Source: Adineta vaga (Eukaryota; Rotifera). From it: a stretch of DNA of 64,000 nucleotides. The position numbers and the translations under genes were made by a program. The notes beneath the pieces are model-generated. The model was not told the DNA's origin, did no database searches, and saw nothing but the letters and a program-made list of their open reading frames with translations. The stretch covers positions 14,570,001 to 14,634,000 of the forward strand of contig CP075493.1 of NCBI GenBank assembly GCA_021613535.1, given 5' to 3'. Shown piece by piece: positions 46,069-57,863 of the stretch (position 1 is the stretch's first letter; each line of letters begins with the position of its first letter).

Positions 46069-46515
46069 TTCTTTCTATTTTTTGATTTTCATAAATGCTT
46101 TCAACTAATGAATGAAATAGGGTGTAAAACCACTTTAAAGAGATAAAAAAAATGACACAAGTTTATCATCTAATTGCACCAATTAAAATAGTTATAAATA
46201 TCATTTCTTGTCAATTTATCTAATCAATCGAAATGCTCGTAGTTGAATTTAATGAAAAAAAAACAATTCATTTGAGAATAGACAAGGTTTTTGCCAAAAA
46301 TAATATTCCCACAAGAATTATGGATGATCAAAATACACAGGAAACTGAGGAGGCGATAAGTTCTTGTTTCGGAAAAAGATATTTCACTATAATTATCGAG
46401 AAAGAAATAGATTTTGACAAATTCTTTTTTATTTCGATGAAAATTGAAGGGTTTCAAATATGTTAAAGACATAATCAATGTGGGAAACGCAAAAATTTCT
46501 TGTCTGATTAGAATT
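46069..46515. other. Spacer between convergent genes
   Basis: A plus-strand frame at 46233-46466 has an ATG (MLVVEFNEKKTIHLRIDKV) but no recognised content and lies opposite no known gene; not called. Confidence 0.4.
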
Positions 46516-46842
46516 TCATGTTTTTTTGTTTTTCTTATTGGATTTTTGAACTTGTTTTTCTTGAAGGCAATTGATTATTTTTGTTGATATATCATTTTTC
46601 AATGGTCGAAGTATAAATGAACGTAAACGACGAACACAATTTAATACTTCACTTGTTTTCCACTTTTTTTGGTTCATTTCTGCTGGTGAGGATGAACTAT
46701 CACTACCTAAAGATATAAATAATAAATATAAATGAATTCTTCTAGGAAAAAAAACGAGATTGTTTTAACCATCTATTGGGATAGTGAACACTTGTTGTAT
46801 AATAAGAAAGAGGAGAAGAAGATACGCAAAACGTTTGTCCAT
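46516..46842 (-). CDS. Small secreted protein, two exons
   Basis: Exons 46770-46842 and 46516-46706 join across a 63-bp phase-1 intron to give 87 residues. It begins MDKRFAYLLLLFLIIQQVFTI, a strong signal peptide, then a short Ser-rich spacer. The basic mature region has two cysteines (SEVLNCVRRLRSFILRPLKN, ISTKIINCLQEKQVQ) and ends in a Lys/Asn-rich tail. The intron falls right after the signal peptide, as in the secreted cysteine-rich gene at 5946. It could be a secreted signalling or defence peptide; no family recognised. Confidence 0.6.
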
Positions 46843-48983
46843 TTGTATACAAATGCGCAAGAATATATGTTATCATTCTGATCGAGCACTTGTCATGTCT
46901 AAACAAATGTATACAGATAAGAATATCATTATTCTTCAGATGAATATCTTCGTCTCGAAATAGAATCTGTGGATGTATATTAATGAAATAAGAACGTGCT
47001 AAGATGAAATGTATATATGATTATTAATTATTCCTCGGAGAATTTTATTCAAATTGACGCCTCTCTCGACAGATTAAGATGCACGTAAGATTTATATCGG
47101 TCTCTTTTTCTTCGGTTTATTTTATGAGATATACATGAAAAGTTGTATTTAATATAGTTTATCTTTCAATTCGAATAGATAGTGGATATAATGTATACAC
47201 TTGTTTGATTATCAATTCAATCTTTAACAATTACAAAGAAAAATTTGATTGGAAAATAAGATAGAGAAACGTGAAACTTGTTCCTCACCCGAAGATTTTC
47301 CTTCGTTTTCTGTCAAAAAGAATTAAATAATTTGCAGAGATTTCATCATCAAAGACTATTCGTCATACAATCTCTTTTGACAATGTCACGGAACCAAAAA
47401 AAATTATATATATGTTCGCCCCTTTCCTTTCCTTTTTTTCTTCCTTTTTCTCAGTTTTCTTCCCTCTATATTCTTGTTTCTTTTCTTATTCATTAAGAAA
47501 GAAGAAGAAAAACCAAGAATTACGATTGGGAATCGGTTTCATTACATTAAAAACAAACAAAGTTTATTATCATTAACAAGTAAGATTCTAAAAGAGATTT
47601 TATTATTCATTTATTTTTTTCTTCCATTCGAATTAAGTCGAATAAAATGTTTGATAAGATAAAAAAAATCTTGATGAGATAGAAATTGTCTATTGAAGTG
47701 TCTATCTCTATCTGTCATCTTTCAGATTTGATTAGAAATCCACCCTTCAGATCGTATTTTGCTCGTATATGTCATCACCTATCATCAATATTACTTTCTT
47801 CTTTCTCCTTTCTTTGTTTTACTTCTTGTAAAACTTATAGAAGAAAAAGGTGTTTGATCTCATTCTTGCACTCAAGTTAATAATGACAAACGGCTTTTTT
47901 AATTGTTCGTTTTTTGCATTTTTTTTCTCTTCGCCTTCTTCTTCTTCTCCTCGTTCGATTAAAAAATCATGTTTTGTCGTGGTGACGAAGATGATGATCT
48001 TCATCATAATTGTCGTCGTTCAAAACACAATTAAAGCGGAAATGACAAGAAACTACTTGGATGATGATTTTCGTATAGATGTATGAGAAAATGTAACGAG
48101 AAATGCCTTTTTCTTCTCCTTCTTCTTCTTCTGCTTCTTGTCGTCGTTTATAATGAAAAAAAACACGATGATGATGATGATCAGAAAAAAATACACAACG
48201 ACGAAAATGAACGAGTTTAGTTTACTCGATTGAACTATGGTTCAAATAAGCCGAATAATTTAATCAAAATGTCATTTCAGTTCATTATCGTCTCAACAAA
48301 ATCTATTTTGAAATTTGGGAGAAAAAAGATATTGTCTACAATTAAAAGTAACAAGAAACAATTGATATTGGTTTCGTGTTCATCTGACAAATAAATATAT
48401 ATGTATGTATGTATTTAAATGAATGACATGTGTCTTTTGAGTATAGAAATGTGCGTGACAAACAAGTGTCGGAAGTCAGCTGTTGCTTATCTTTATATTG
48501 TTAATCAAATCATTTTCTTCGGTCTCTTTCTTCTTCTATACATATTTACCATCAATTTTATCGATAAAATCATTGATTTTTTTACCTCATCTTTATTTCT
48601 CAAAGAAATGTCAAAAAAGAAGAAGAAGAAGAAGAAGGCGAAGAAGAAAAAGAGGAGAAAGCAGAGAAACATATTCTAGCCTGAAGACTTACTCACATCA
48701 ATTATAATATCTCGAAAGAAACAGATAGAGAGAATGTGTCGATGAAAGAACATGCTGAGAGAAAAGATATTGAAGAGAACCTATCGAAGATTATTTTATA
48801 TGAAAAAGAAAACTCATAGAAAAATCTCCCAATGACACACTTGGGAATATAGGAACTGTTTTCTAGACTAACTGATCATCTCATATATCATCTACTCAAT
48901 CAATAACAAACATTTGTTTTGAAAACCGAAAACAAAACAAACTCCGAGTATATTTATCTCGATTTAATGAACATAAAAAAAAT
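46843..48983. other. Long low-complexity spacer
   Basis: Rich in (TTC)n/(GAA)n and T-run tracts (47400-48000, 48120-48190, 48600-48660). A 31-codon frame at 47991-48086 (MMIFIIIVVVQNTIKAEM...) resembles a tiny secreted peptide but is too short to call. No other gene. Confidence 0.5.
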
Positions 48984-51900
48984 ATGATGAAAAAAACAAA
49001 TGATATGAGCAAGATTGAAACGCAAAGACATTCAAATGGAAATGATATTAATTATGAAACAGGTTAGGTTCTCTTCTTTTTTTTTTCTTTTTTTTCTTGC
49101 AAGAAGAAAAAGACGAAGGAAAAATGTCAATGAAAAAAAAAAGGAAAAAAAAACAATTTTTGGATTATTTTTCTAAAGAGTTTGTTTAGTTAAGAAAAAA
49201 GAAGATGGAAACGATTAGCAGCCGAGTATTATCACATGCTGATACTAAAGACAATAGGAGGGGAGAGAAAATATACTTCTGATCCATTCTAAAGAAAGAG
49301 AAGATGATAATCGTATTGATTTTTATTTAGAAAAAACTCTTAGTGATCAATCAATCAATATTATCAAGGAAAATTTAAATTCAAAAATTTGTGAAGACGA
49401 AACAACAACAGAAATCAAATTAAGTCTACTATCGGCAAGCAATTCATCAAATAATCGTCATCGTTATCATCCAAAAACTTCATCAAATGTTCAAGGAGAA
49501 TTTACATTACCAACAAATCCACCCATAACAGTCACAATTCAACCACAAAATAATTTAACAAATGAAAGTTTTGAAAGAATTCATTCATTTCATGATGATC
49601 ATATCTATTCACCTGATCAAATTCATCAATTAATCAATGAACATCGAATTAGTAACGATACTTCACTAAGAGGAGCATCCACTATTGTTAATTATTTTAT
49701 GGATCTATTAAAACCAAGTGATAATAAATTAGCTATGAAATTATTTGGAAGTAAAAAAGGTCTTCTAAAAGAACGTTTACGACAACAAAGATCTGGTCAT
49801 TGTATAATTCATCCTTGTTCAAATTTTCGGTAAAAAACAGAAAATTTTCTTTTTTTGCCTTTTTTAACGTACAAAATTTGAATTTATTCTTTAGTTTTTA
49901 TTGGGATTTAGTCATGTTAATATTATTAATAACAAATGTTATTGTTCTACCAGTTGCTATTGCATTTTTCAGTGAAGAGATCAATTCATTACGATGGATT
50001 ATTTTCAATGTTATTTCAGATGCTTTTTTTCTTTTTGATATTGTAGTCAATTTTCGAACAGGTGATATTTGATCCTATTAAAGAAAAGTCAGTTATTGTG
50101 TTTTTCTCTAGGTGTTTTAAGAAATGATTATATTGATGAAATTATTCTTGAACCACGTTTAATTGCTATGCATTATGTAAAAACATGGTTTATGATTGAT
50201 TTATTAAGTTCATTACCAGTGGATTATTTATTTTTATTTCTCGATACTGGTGATTATACAGGTGGTTATTCAATAGCTCGAACTGGACGAGCGATTAAAG
50301 TTCTACGACTTGTTAAATTACTTTCATTATTACGATTACTTCGATTATCACGTCTCGTCAGATATATTCATCAATGGGAAGAGGTTTGTATTGAATAAGT
50401 AAATATATACATATATGTATATTGAAAGTAACGATCCATTATCTAATTCATTTTTCATAACGGAAGGAAACATTAATATATTTTTTTTTCGCGTTGATAA
50501 AAATGTCGAATCACGTTCGATTAAGAAAATACTTTCAAGAAAGAAGAAAGACGACTAGAATAATGTTTTATATTCTCCTTTTAGTTTTTATCAATAGCAA
50601 GTATGGTTATGCGTATATTAAATCTATTAGCATTAATTATATTATTAGCACATTGGAATGGATGTTTACAATTTATGATTCCAATGTTTCAAAATTTTCC
50701 GTCAGATTGTTGGGTCGCACTTAATGGCCTACAGAATGCACCATGGACTGAACAGTATACAGTTGCATTATTCAAAGCACTTTCACATATGTTATGTATT
50801 GGTTATGGAAGATATCCTCCACAAAGTTATGTTGATATGTGGTTAACAATGCTTTCAATGGGTAGAAAAATCTATTCTTTTTGATTTTTTTAATTAATTT
50901 TTTATCAAATAAATTTAGTTATTGGTGCAATGTGTTATGCAGTAACTATTGGTCATGTTTCTGCACTTGTTCAAAGTTTCGATACATCAAGAAGATTGTA
51001 TAATGAAAAAGTAATTAAAATTGTTGTTTAATCTTGTTTTTTTTTTGGTATTAAAAAAGTTCATTTAGTTCAAACAAGTAGAAGAATATATGGCTTGGAG
51101 AAAATTACCACGACAGATGAGAAATCGAATATCGGATTATTATGAACATCGATATCAAGGGAAAATCTTTCATGAAGACACAATTCTAGTTGAACTTTCC
51201 GAAAGATTAAGATTGGTTTGTTTTGTTTCTTGTTTTCAAAAAGAATATTCCTCTTCGATTTTCAAAGGATGTTATTAATTATAATTGTCGTTCACTTGTC
51301 TCATCAGTTCCATTTTTTGCCAATGCAGATCCGAATTTTGTTTCTGATGTTGTTACTAAATTACATTTTGAAGTCTTTCAACCTGGTGATCAAATCATTA
51401 TTGAAGGAACAATTGGTAATAAAATGTATTTCATACAGGAAGGTGTTGTTGATATTATTAAATCAGATGGAACAGTTTTAACAACACTTTCCGATGGATC
51501 TTATTTCGGAGGTTTGTACTTTTCGCCTATTTTTTCTCTTATTTCAGTTCCATTTTTCTTCTTTAGAAATTTGTTTATTAACACGAGCAAAACGTGTTGC
51601 AAGTGTTCGTTGCGTAACTTATTGTAATTTATATTCATTAGATTCCTCACAATTTGAATTAGTTCTTGAATCTTATCCATTAATGAGACGAACAATGGAA
51701 TCAGTTGCGGCTGAAAGACTTAATAAACTAGGAAAGAATCCATCAATAATTTCTACACGTCATGATTTAAAACGCGATGCAGCTGTATTAAAAAATATGA
51801 TTGATCATGCAACTCCTCAACCATCAAGTGATTCATCATCGGATAGTGATTCATCATTTGAAATGTCCAATCTAAATAAAAAAAGTGATTTTAAATCATC

Positions 51901-52099
51901 TTTATCACATTTACATGAAGAATTTAAAAAATCTTTTATTGTTAATCGTTTAAGTACGGATCGACGAAAATCAACATCGGAAGATAAGAAAATGAAATGT
52001 GTAAATAAAACGTATTTGACTGCACCAAATTCCAATCAAAATCAAATAAAAAAATCTCCGTCCACACCTATGGACATTTACAATAAAACTAATCAATAA
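48984..52099 (+). CDS. HCN: HCN-type hyperpolarisation-activated cyclic-nucleotide-gated channel
   Basis: Nine exons (48984-49062, 49331-49829, 49895-50061, 50112-50383, 50585-50861, 50919-51010, 51069-51215, 51268-51511, 51567-52099) sum to 2310 nt, giving 769 residues. The HCN N-terminal domain ([20 protein letters not shown]) leads into S1 ([20 protein letters not shown]). S4 is Arg/Lys-rich ([20 protein letters not shown], then [12 protein letters not shown]). The pore helix and selectivity filter read [12 protein letters not shown]. The C-linker contains [18 protein letters not shown]. The cyclic-nucleotide domain holds [20 protein letters not shown] and [18 protein letters not shown] with the phosphate-binding Arg. 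The C-terminal tail is Ser-rich. Introns are about 50 bp except the first (268 bp, poly-T/poly-A) and the fourth (201 bp). Expected in plasma or ciliary membranes. Confidence 0.95.
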
Positions 52100-53475
52100 A
52101 CATTTCTCATTTTATTTTCTCGAATTTATTAGATTTTTTTCAAAAAAATGAATAAAAAATAAACAGTACGGACTGAAATTTGATTCTTCTTCTCGTCTTT
52201 TTATCGATAGGCTATATGTACTCGTTTGTTGAAATTGGTTTCGACATTGAACAAAACGGATGTGGAAAAGGAAACGGAATTGAGCTTCCGGATTTGATTT
52301 TTTTTCTTTGAGAAAAAAAATTTTCTATTACGTCTCATTTCATTATTCAACAAATAGAACTTAACTAATCTTTCACACAAATAAGTTCTTAGAAATTCTA
52401 AAAGATACGTTTTTTTCAATTAAATAAATTCTTCTTTTCAACGAGTCTCTTACTTATTCAATAAGAAATCATCAATAACTATTTTAACAATAGATTTCAT
52501 TCATTATTCATCTATAGATCTTTTATTTTCATGAGTATAATACTCTAATAAACATTAATAGAATATTTATTGTACCATGAATGATTACCTTTCAAATTCT
52601 ATTCTCTTTTATCTGTTGAAAATATCTTATTTTTTCCAATTGATTCTTATTTGAAATACAGAAATTTGTTGAACTATTCAATATACTAAAAACAATCGAG
52701 ATTATCTATGTGTTTGAAAATAATCAAGTTTCGATCTTCTCAAGTGATTGATTGAATAATAATATCTTGGTTGTAGGTATAGAACAAATACCCACACGTT
52801 GTACTTTTACAAAGAAAAGAAGAAAAATATTGGTCGCGAACAATGTATAAAAAGTAGAAACGAGGCTAGGACAATTCGTCGCAAATATATACTAATTAAT
52901 CTACAATAAATAATCTCTCTCTCTTATTATAATTAAGATAGTTACATATGTAACTCAATTCATAAAAAAATTACACCATCATCGACAAGAAAATATACAG
53001 ACTAATTTGAAGACTTCGCAGAAAATCTTTTAAAAGTATCAAAAGCTAAAATAGAGAACTTAAACTACCAAAACAATTTGTTGCAGTCTTTAAAACGGAA
53101 ATGTTATTCATTCAATCATGAGACAAAACTTTTATCTCACTTGTGACGTAGAGGTTTTTCAACATCCTCTATTAAATATAAATTAAAGCAAACTTCTACT
53201 CTACATAGATGTTCTACAAATGAGCTGATTATTTTTAGCATACCATCAACAATAAACATTCATACGTATTAATAAAAATCCAAATTTTTTTTCGTGAAGA
53301 TCAGAACTGTTCGCAGCATTGATCGTTACGTCGGATGTATATAAAATGTTATCAAAAATTTCTTTTCTTATTCATGAAGTCTTAAAAATTTCTTGCCTAA
53401 ATCGTCTTGAATGAAAAGCAAATCATGTTGTTCAAAAGCGTAAAGTATTCTTCGCTTATTTTTTGCTAAATTTGT
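52100..53475. other. Intergenic
   Basis: No gene. An ACCCACACG fragment at about 52790 resembles one telomere-type hexamer pair, nothing more. Confidence 0.5.
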
Positions 53476-53519
53476 TTGGAGATTTCTCATTTTTTCATTT
53501 CAGACATATCTCAAATTGT

Positions 53520-53828
53520 TCTTTTGATTAAGCATATTCATCAAATCATGATGTCAATTTTTTACTGCACACGATGGTCATTGATTTACCAGATATTTCA
53601 AATCAAAATACTCATATTGAAAAGACAAGCTTATGTGTTGCAATCGAAAATAGAGTCAATGATAAAGTCATATACATTTCTGAAAGAAAAGATTTTCGTC
53701 TGGCAGACATTAATAAAACATTTAGACAATTGGTTGTACAAGTTTTGTTAAAAGAACTTATGGTTTATTTTCAAACGAATTCGTTTTTTGGATCATGTGG
53801 ATTCAATTTACATAATTTGATTCATTAA
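53520..53828 (+). other. Short coding-like segment, unrecognised
   Basis: From about 53533 the plus strand reads AYSSNHDVNFLLHTMVIDLP, then EKTSLCVAIENRVNDKVIYI and RLADINKTFRQLVVQVLLKEL, ending at a TAA at 53826-53828. It has a protein-like hydrophobic pattern and an internal ATG at 53574 that would give 84 residues. An in-frame TAA lies just upstream. It could be a small gene or the remnant of a larger family; product unknown. Confidence 0.3.
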
Positions 53829-53839
53829 TGATTTTATTT

Positions 53840-54172
53840 TTAAGAAAAAGAACTCATGTCGAAAAGTCTAACGCGATGCCGGTCCGTTCCATAGAGGTCG
53901 GAATCATCGTCTCGATAAGGATAAAAAAAGCTAACATCAATTTGTCTTTTTGATTCTATTTCAAAACAATAGTCAAATTTTTTAAGATTGATCTTTGTAT
54001 GAAGAAATAAACTTCGTGAGTATTGATGTGTTACCTGTATAATATAAGATGTGTTGGATAGATAAATAGAACTAGTTATGATACTAAAAGCGTATAAATT
54101 GTCAAAGATATCTTCGTCGTCGTCGTCTTTATATAGATGAAAAAAGAGGTCAGTCGTTAAGGTTGAGTGCAC
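53840..54172 (-). CDS. Unrecognised 110-codon frame
   Basis: Open frame from an ATG at 54172 encoding MHSTLTTDLFFHLYKDDDDEDIFDNLY and ending GTDRHRVRLFDMSSFS. Two acidic clusters and an internal AG/GT context (ATTATACAGGTAACAC) leave open that part is intronic. No family, no signal peptide. Listed as possible only. Confidence 0.3.
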   Translation of the reverse strand: MHSTLTTDLFFHLYKDDDDEDIFDNLYAFSIITSSIYLSNTSYIIQVTHQYSRSLFLHTKINLKKFDYCFEIESKRQIDVSFFYPYRDDDSDLYGTDRHRVRLFDMSSFS

Positions 54173-54285
54173 ATTTGTTTTAAACTATGTTCTTTTTATT
54201 AAAATGAAAAGAAAAGCTCTACTAAATAAAAGAAAGTTTGTTTTTTTTTGAAAAAGAAAATTCAAATCAAAAGAGAAAAAACGTT

Positions 54286-54828
54286 CTAAAATTGCATAGG
54301 TGGTAAATATCCATAATTGGATGGAGACATTGGTTGCCATTGTGCTTGTTGATATTCATTTATTGGTTGTTGAAATGGTGAACGATTATTAGCTAATGGT
54401 AATCCTGTGTTCCAAGCAGGTGATAAATTCATTGCTGCAATTTGTCCACCATTAAATGGATTAGCTGCAAATGTTCCCGGAGTATATTTGCTTAAATCAA
54501 ACGGTTGAATCGGATAACGAACTTGTGGCATTCCATTGGGTGGAATAACATTCGCTGCAGCTAAAACATTTGGATTAATTGTTCCGACCATAGGTGAATT
54601 GAAAACATTGGGTCCTTGATAAAATCCCTGTGAAGTAGGACCAGTCATATTCGGATTAGCACCACGCATCATAGGTGGTTGAGACATTGCACGCGCTGAT
54701 GGTTCACCATGATGTGAACGATGTTTTGATGAACGACGTCTTGTTGAACCTTGTGGAACATTATAATGCCGTTCGTATTTACTAACTTTTTCCACTTTTT
54801 CATTTTTTCCACTATTGAATAAACCCAT
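54286..54828 (-). CDS. Disordered Pro/Asn/Gln-rich protein
   Basis: Single exon of 180 codons from an ATG at 54828. The N-terminal 35 residues are basic (KVEKVSKYERHYNVPQGSTR, RRRSSKHRSHHGE). The rest is rich in Pro, Asn, Gln, Gly and Met (QPPMMRGANPNMTG, PINEYQQAQWQPMSPSNYGY) and ends LPPMQF. There is no folded domain. Codon use and composition differ sharply from the AT-run spacers, so it is probably coding. An in-frame open stretch extends 20 codons upstream without ATG and a TATACAG acceptor lies 3 bp before the start, so a 5' exon may exist. An RNA-binding or scaffold role is only a guess from composition. Confidence 0.65.
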   Translation of the reverse strand: MGLFNSGKNEKVEKVSKYERHYNVPQGSTRRRSSKHRSHHGEPSARAMSQPPMMRGANPNMTGPTSQGFYQGPNVFNSPMVGTINPNVLAAANVIPPNGMPQVRYPIQPFDLSKYTPGTFAANPFNGGQIAAMNLSPAWNTGLPLANNRSPFQQPINEYQQAQWQPMSPSNYGYLPPMQF

Positions 54829-55949
54829 AACTGTATAGATTTCAACACTACTTGCTGTACTAGGTGACGAAGATTTAGTATCAGAGGCCAGTCTTTACTT
54901 CTGATCAAACTATCAAACTAAACAAAACTCACCAATTTAAATGAATATCATTTCTTTTCACTCTCTTTTTTTCTTCTCCTCTCTTTCTCTCATTTGTTCA
55001 TTCACGGTCTAATGAACACGAATATTTCTTTCGTCTTTCGTCGTTTTTTTTCTTGGGTATGGTCCAATATCTTTTTCTTTATGTTAAATTTCATTTCTCA
55101 TTATGAATTGTGTTCAAAGTGAACATCATTTTACGACAATTCAACCGTGACAATGAATATATCTTGCGTCAATCATCTTCAATATATATTCATTAGTCAA
55201 GCAAATAGAACAAACCATGTCTATCATCAAATCATACAAATAAGAAAAAATCTCTCGTATAGCGATTTTTCAATGGCAATATTCACTTTGACAAACTAAT
55301 AATTATCAATTTAATATAGAAATATTCATTTTCTTTAAGAAGAACAATTCTTATCATTTCTATTAACATGAGACAATTTTTCCAGTCTGACCTTATATTC
55401 GACCTAGACAATAGAAAATGTTAGATGAATTCATAATATTGATTTTCTATACATCTATTAAATTGTGTAGTCAAGGACATGAGTCGATTTTCAAGGTAGA
55501 AGGACCGGTGATGACATCTAGAAAGGTTTGAGTGCATATTTTATATGTTATTCTTTAATATAAAATACATCACTTAAACATCAAAAGAATATTTTAAATT
55601 CTTCGTTTTAATTTAATTGTTCTAAATTTATTAATTATATCATTTATAATCCATCGAGAATTTTTATATCTTTTTATGATATATAGAAACAGTTAAGATA
55701 TCGATTGTAAATGTTTTAATTTCTATTAATAAACTAAACATATCAATTATTACTTACTTTACTAATTGACAAATTAATTTAAAAGATAGTATCAAATAAA
55801 TACATACAATAACGAGGTTGTGCATTCTAATTCGCAGAAATATTGCGTATTTATTCTATTTTAAGGAAAAAAGTCAAAATAATTTAATTTCTCGTATATT
55901 TATACAATAAAACTTTAGTAGATTTAACAAAATCAATGAAGAATAGATT
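54829..55949. other. Intergenic
   Basis: No gene seen. AT-rich, with a CT-rich stretch at 54955-55000 upstream of the disordered-protein gene. Confidence 0.5.
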
Positions 55950-56125
55950 CAGTTTCCAAAAAAAATTTCAAGATGCTAATAGCAACAGTTGAAATAAGAA
56001 CTTGAAATTCTTCATGAAAAAATTCGTCGGTTTAAACATACTCTTCAATTTCAAAATTGTCGAATCAATGAACGATCGAAAGTACTGATTGATAGTATGC
56101 CAACAAGTACAAAATAGCATCACGA
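55950..56125 (+). pseudogene. SPEF1 3'-end relic
   Basis: Aligns with 58500-58660 of the SPEF1 gene. CTTCATGAAAAAATTCGTCG followed by GTTTAAACATACTCTTCAAT corresponds to the segment encoding LHAKIRRLEHVLQL, and AATCAATGAACGATCG to the segment encoding RISELSK. In-frame stops and many substitutions make it an old decayed copy. Confidence 0.7.
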
Positions 56126-56149
56126 ATACTATAGGAAAAGAAAAAGATA

Positions 56150-56380
56150 TAATCCTCGATCATACAATGGATCAAATTTTTGTTTATTAGATCTTAAAAT
56201 ACCTTAGAAATATTTAGAAAAAGCTCATTTTTTATATTGCATGCATAGCCTTTCTGACTATATATTGATCACATTTCAAATAAATCGAATTTGTTTCGTT
56301 AGCATAACTTGTTTCTTGTATAAATGCTGATAAATTGGCAAGAAATTTACTATAATTATGAACAAAGCAATATATAATAT
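56150..56380 (-). pseudogene. Decayed FKBP copy
   Basis: Position by position similar to 59100-59375. CGATCATACAATGGATCAAA corresponds to CGATCGTACGATGAATCAAA (YDSSF region on the other strand), and ATTATGAACAAAGCAA to the leader segment ATATGAACAAAACAACGA. The order matches the two intact FKBP genes but the frame is destroyed. The homologous 5' flank continues to about 56850. Confidence 0.7.
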
Positions 56381-56971
56381 TATTATAGAATTTATCTGAA
56401 AATACAATTCATAAATGGTTGACAAAATAATCAAAATACTTACACCATATATCAGAAGATCAATGTATAAATTTTGCTCTCGTCTTTTTTTCTCTTTCTA
56501 CGAGAGAAAAAAAACAGACATATATCATAGACGAATTTCTTTCATGACACATGGAATTATTTTAAACGACTCATACTTGCAAAGTTACAATGAAACTGTA
56601 AATTCCATACCTATTGTTGTCATAATCCATCATATTGGTGAGCTTTTGCAGATGTTCGCTTCCATATTTGATAGAATATAATATACAAAACGTATCGTTT
56701 AATAATTTGTATAATATGTCGTCAAATAAAAACTTTTAGTATGACTAAATGATTAAGTACACGAGTATGAACACATACAGACATCTGTTCTCGAATATAT
56801 CGATTTAATAGACAAAGTCACCCAATCAAAAAATTTTATCGATTCTTTGATCCTGGTATTCTTTGTTGATATCTTTTATTTCTGTTGGTCACACGTATTT
56901 CATTCATATTATCTATTTATTAAAATAATAACAAATATGGCATCTGATTATACAACATCAAATAATGATCA
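56381..56971. other. FKBP-type 5' flank, no gene
   Basis: Segments here recur in the 5' flanks of both intact FKBP genes, for example TCAATGTATAAATTTTGCTC at 56460, TCACTGTACAAATTTTGCTT at 59440 and TCAATGTACAAATCTTACCC at 63608. It is therefore an old promoter copy, not a coding region. Confidence 0.65.
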
Positions 56972-57296
56972 ACCCAGGTCGACCAATCCGATACTCGGAT
57001 CCGATCGGATCCCATGCCGGATTCAATCGGAATCTGATGATCCGGCAATATCCTATCGGATCCAACATAGGATCCTATAGTTCCCAAAAAACGGATTTCG
57101 ACGGATCCGATAGGTGGCCATAAGACCGTAATAAAATATAGTTTAAAAGAACGCTTATAAAATTTGCAGCCTCCGGCGGAAGTTTTGCTGGCGGAATCCA
57201 ATACAGATCCGTCACCAGGAATCCGATAGGATTTTGTAGGAACGTTGAATCCTATAGGGTTCTATCGGATCTAATATCGGATTTGTCGACCTGGGT
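56972..57296. mobile_element. Non-autonomous TIR element (MITE-like)
   Basis: 325-bp element with terminal inverted repeats: the left end is ACCCAGGTCGACCAATCCG and the right end the complement of ACCCAGGTCGACAAATCCG. The body is markedly GC-richer than its surroundings and full of GGATCCGAT/ATCGGATCC motifs in both orientations. No open frame of transposase type. The target-site duplication is not clear (flanks ATCA and ACAT). Confidence 0.85.
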
Positions 57297-57863
57297 ACAT
57301 TAATATTAATACTTTATATTCACTTCTATCATTTTGAAATAAAAATGACTTTTCTTAAAATAAAAAAAACTTGTGTAGCTAAATTGATTGCAATGAAATA
57401 TTTTTTCTTATTGAAGAAAATGTTGTTCTCATTTCCATTAAGAAAATATCTAAACTAGGTGTGTATGAAGAAGAAGAAAAAATTGTGCTCAATTTGTTTT
57501 GATGAAATCAGAAAGAAAACATTCAGTCTTAGAAATATTGTGATGGCACAATTTTGAAGAAATTTTTGAAACTTTGATAGACATAAATGACAGAAGAAAT
57601 TTATTTTTCTTGTGAAGAAGAAAAGAAACTGAAGTTGTTGAGTTTTTTTCTTTTTAGTTGTTGTCAAAATCAATGTGAATGGTTGCTATCGGTAATTCTT
57701 CTTCTAGTTGTCATGGTTTATATTGGCTTATTCTTTTTCTTTTTTTTCTTCTATTCTATCAATCACTTATTTACTCATAGAAATCAACAAAAGAACAAGA
57801 AGAAATTACTTTGCTGTGACTATTGATACGAATAATTATTTTATATTAGAAAATTATCGAATC
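57297..57863. other. SPEF1 upstream region
   Basis: An open frame with ATG at 57587 (MTEEIYFSCEEEKKLKLL) has poly-Phe content and is not convincing. It probably holds the SPEF1 promoter and 5' UTR. Confidence 0.4.

Noticed and set aside
47991-48086. 31-codon frame with a hydrophobic start (MMIFIIIVVVQNTIKAEM)
   Set aside because: Could be a tiny secreted peptide, but it lies in a low-complexity region, has no second copy and no processing site, so evidence is too thin.
48419-48707. Two overlapping frames with poly-Lys or poly-Arg ends
   Set aside because: They are translations of a GAA/AGA simple repeat in two frames, with no splice context or signal.
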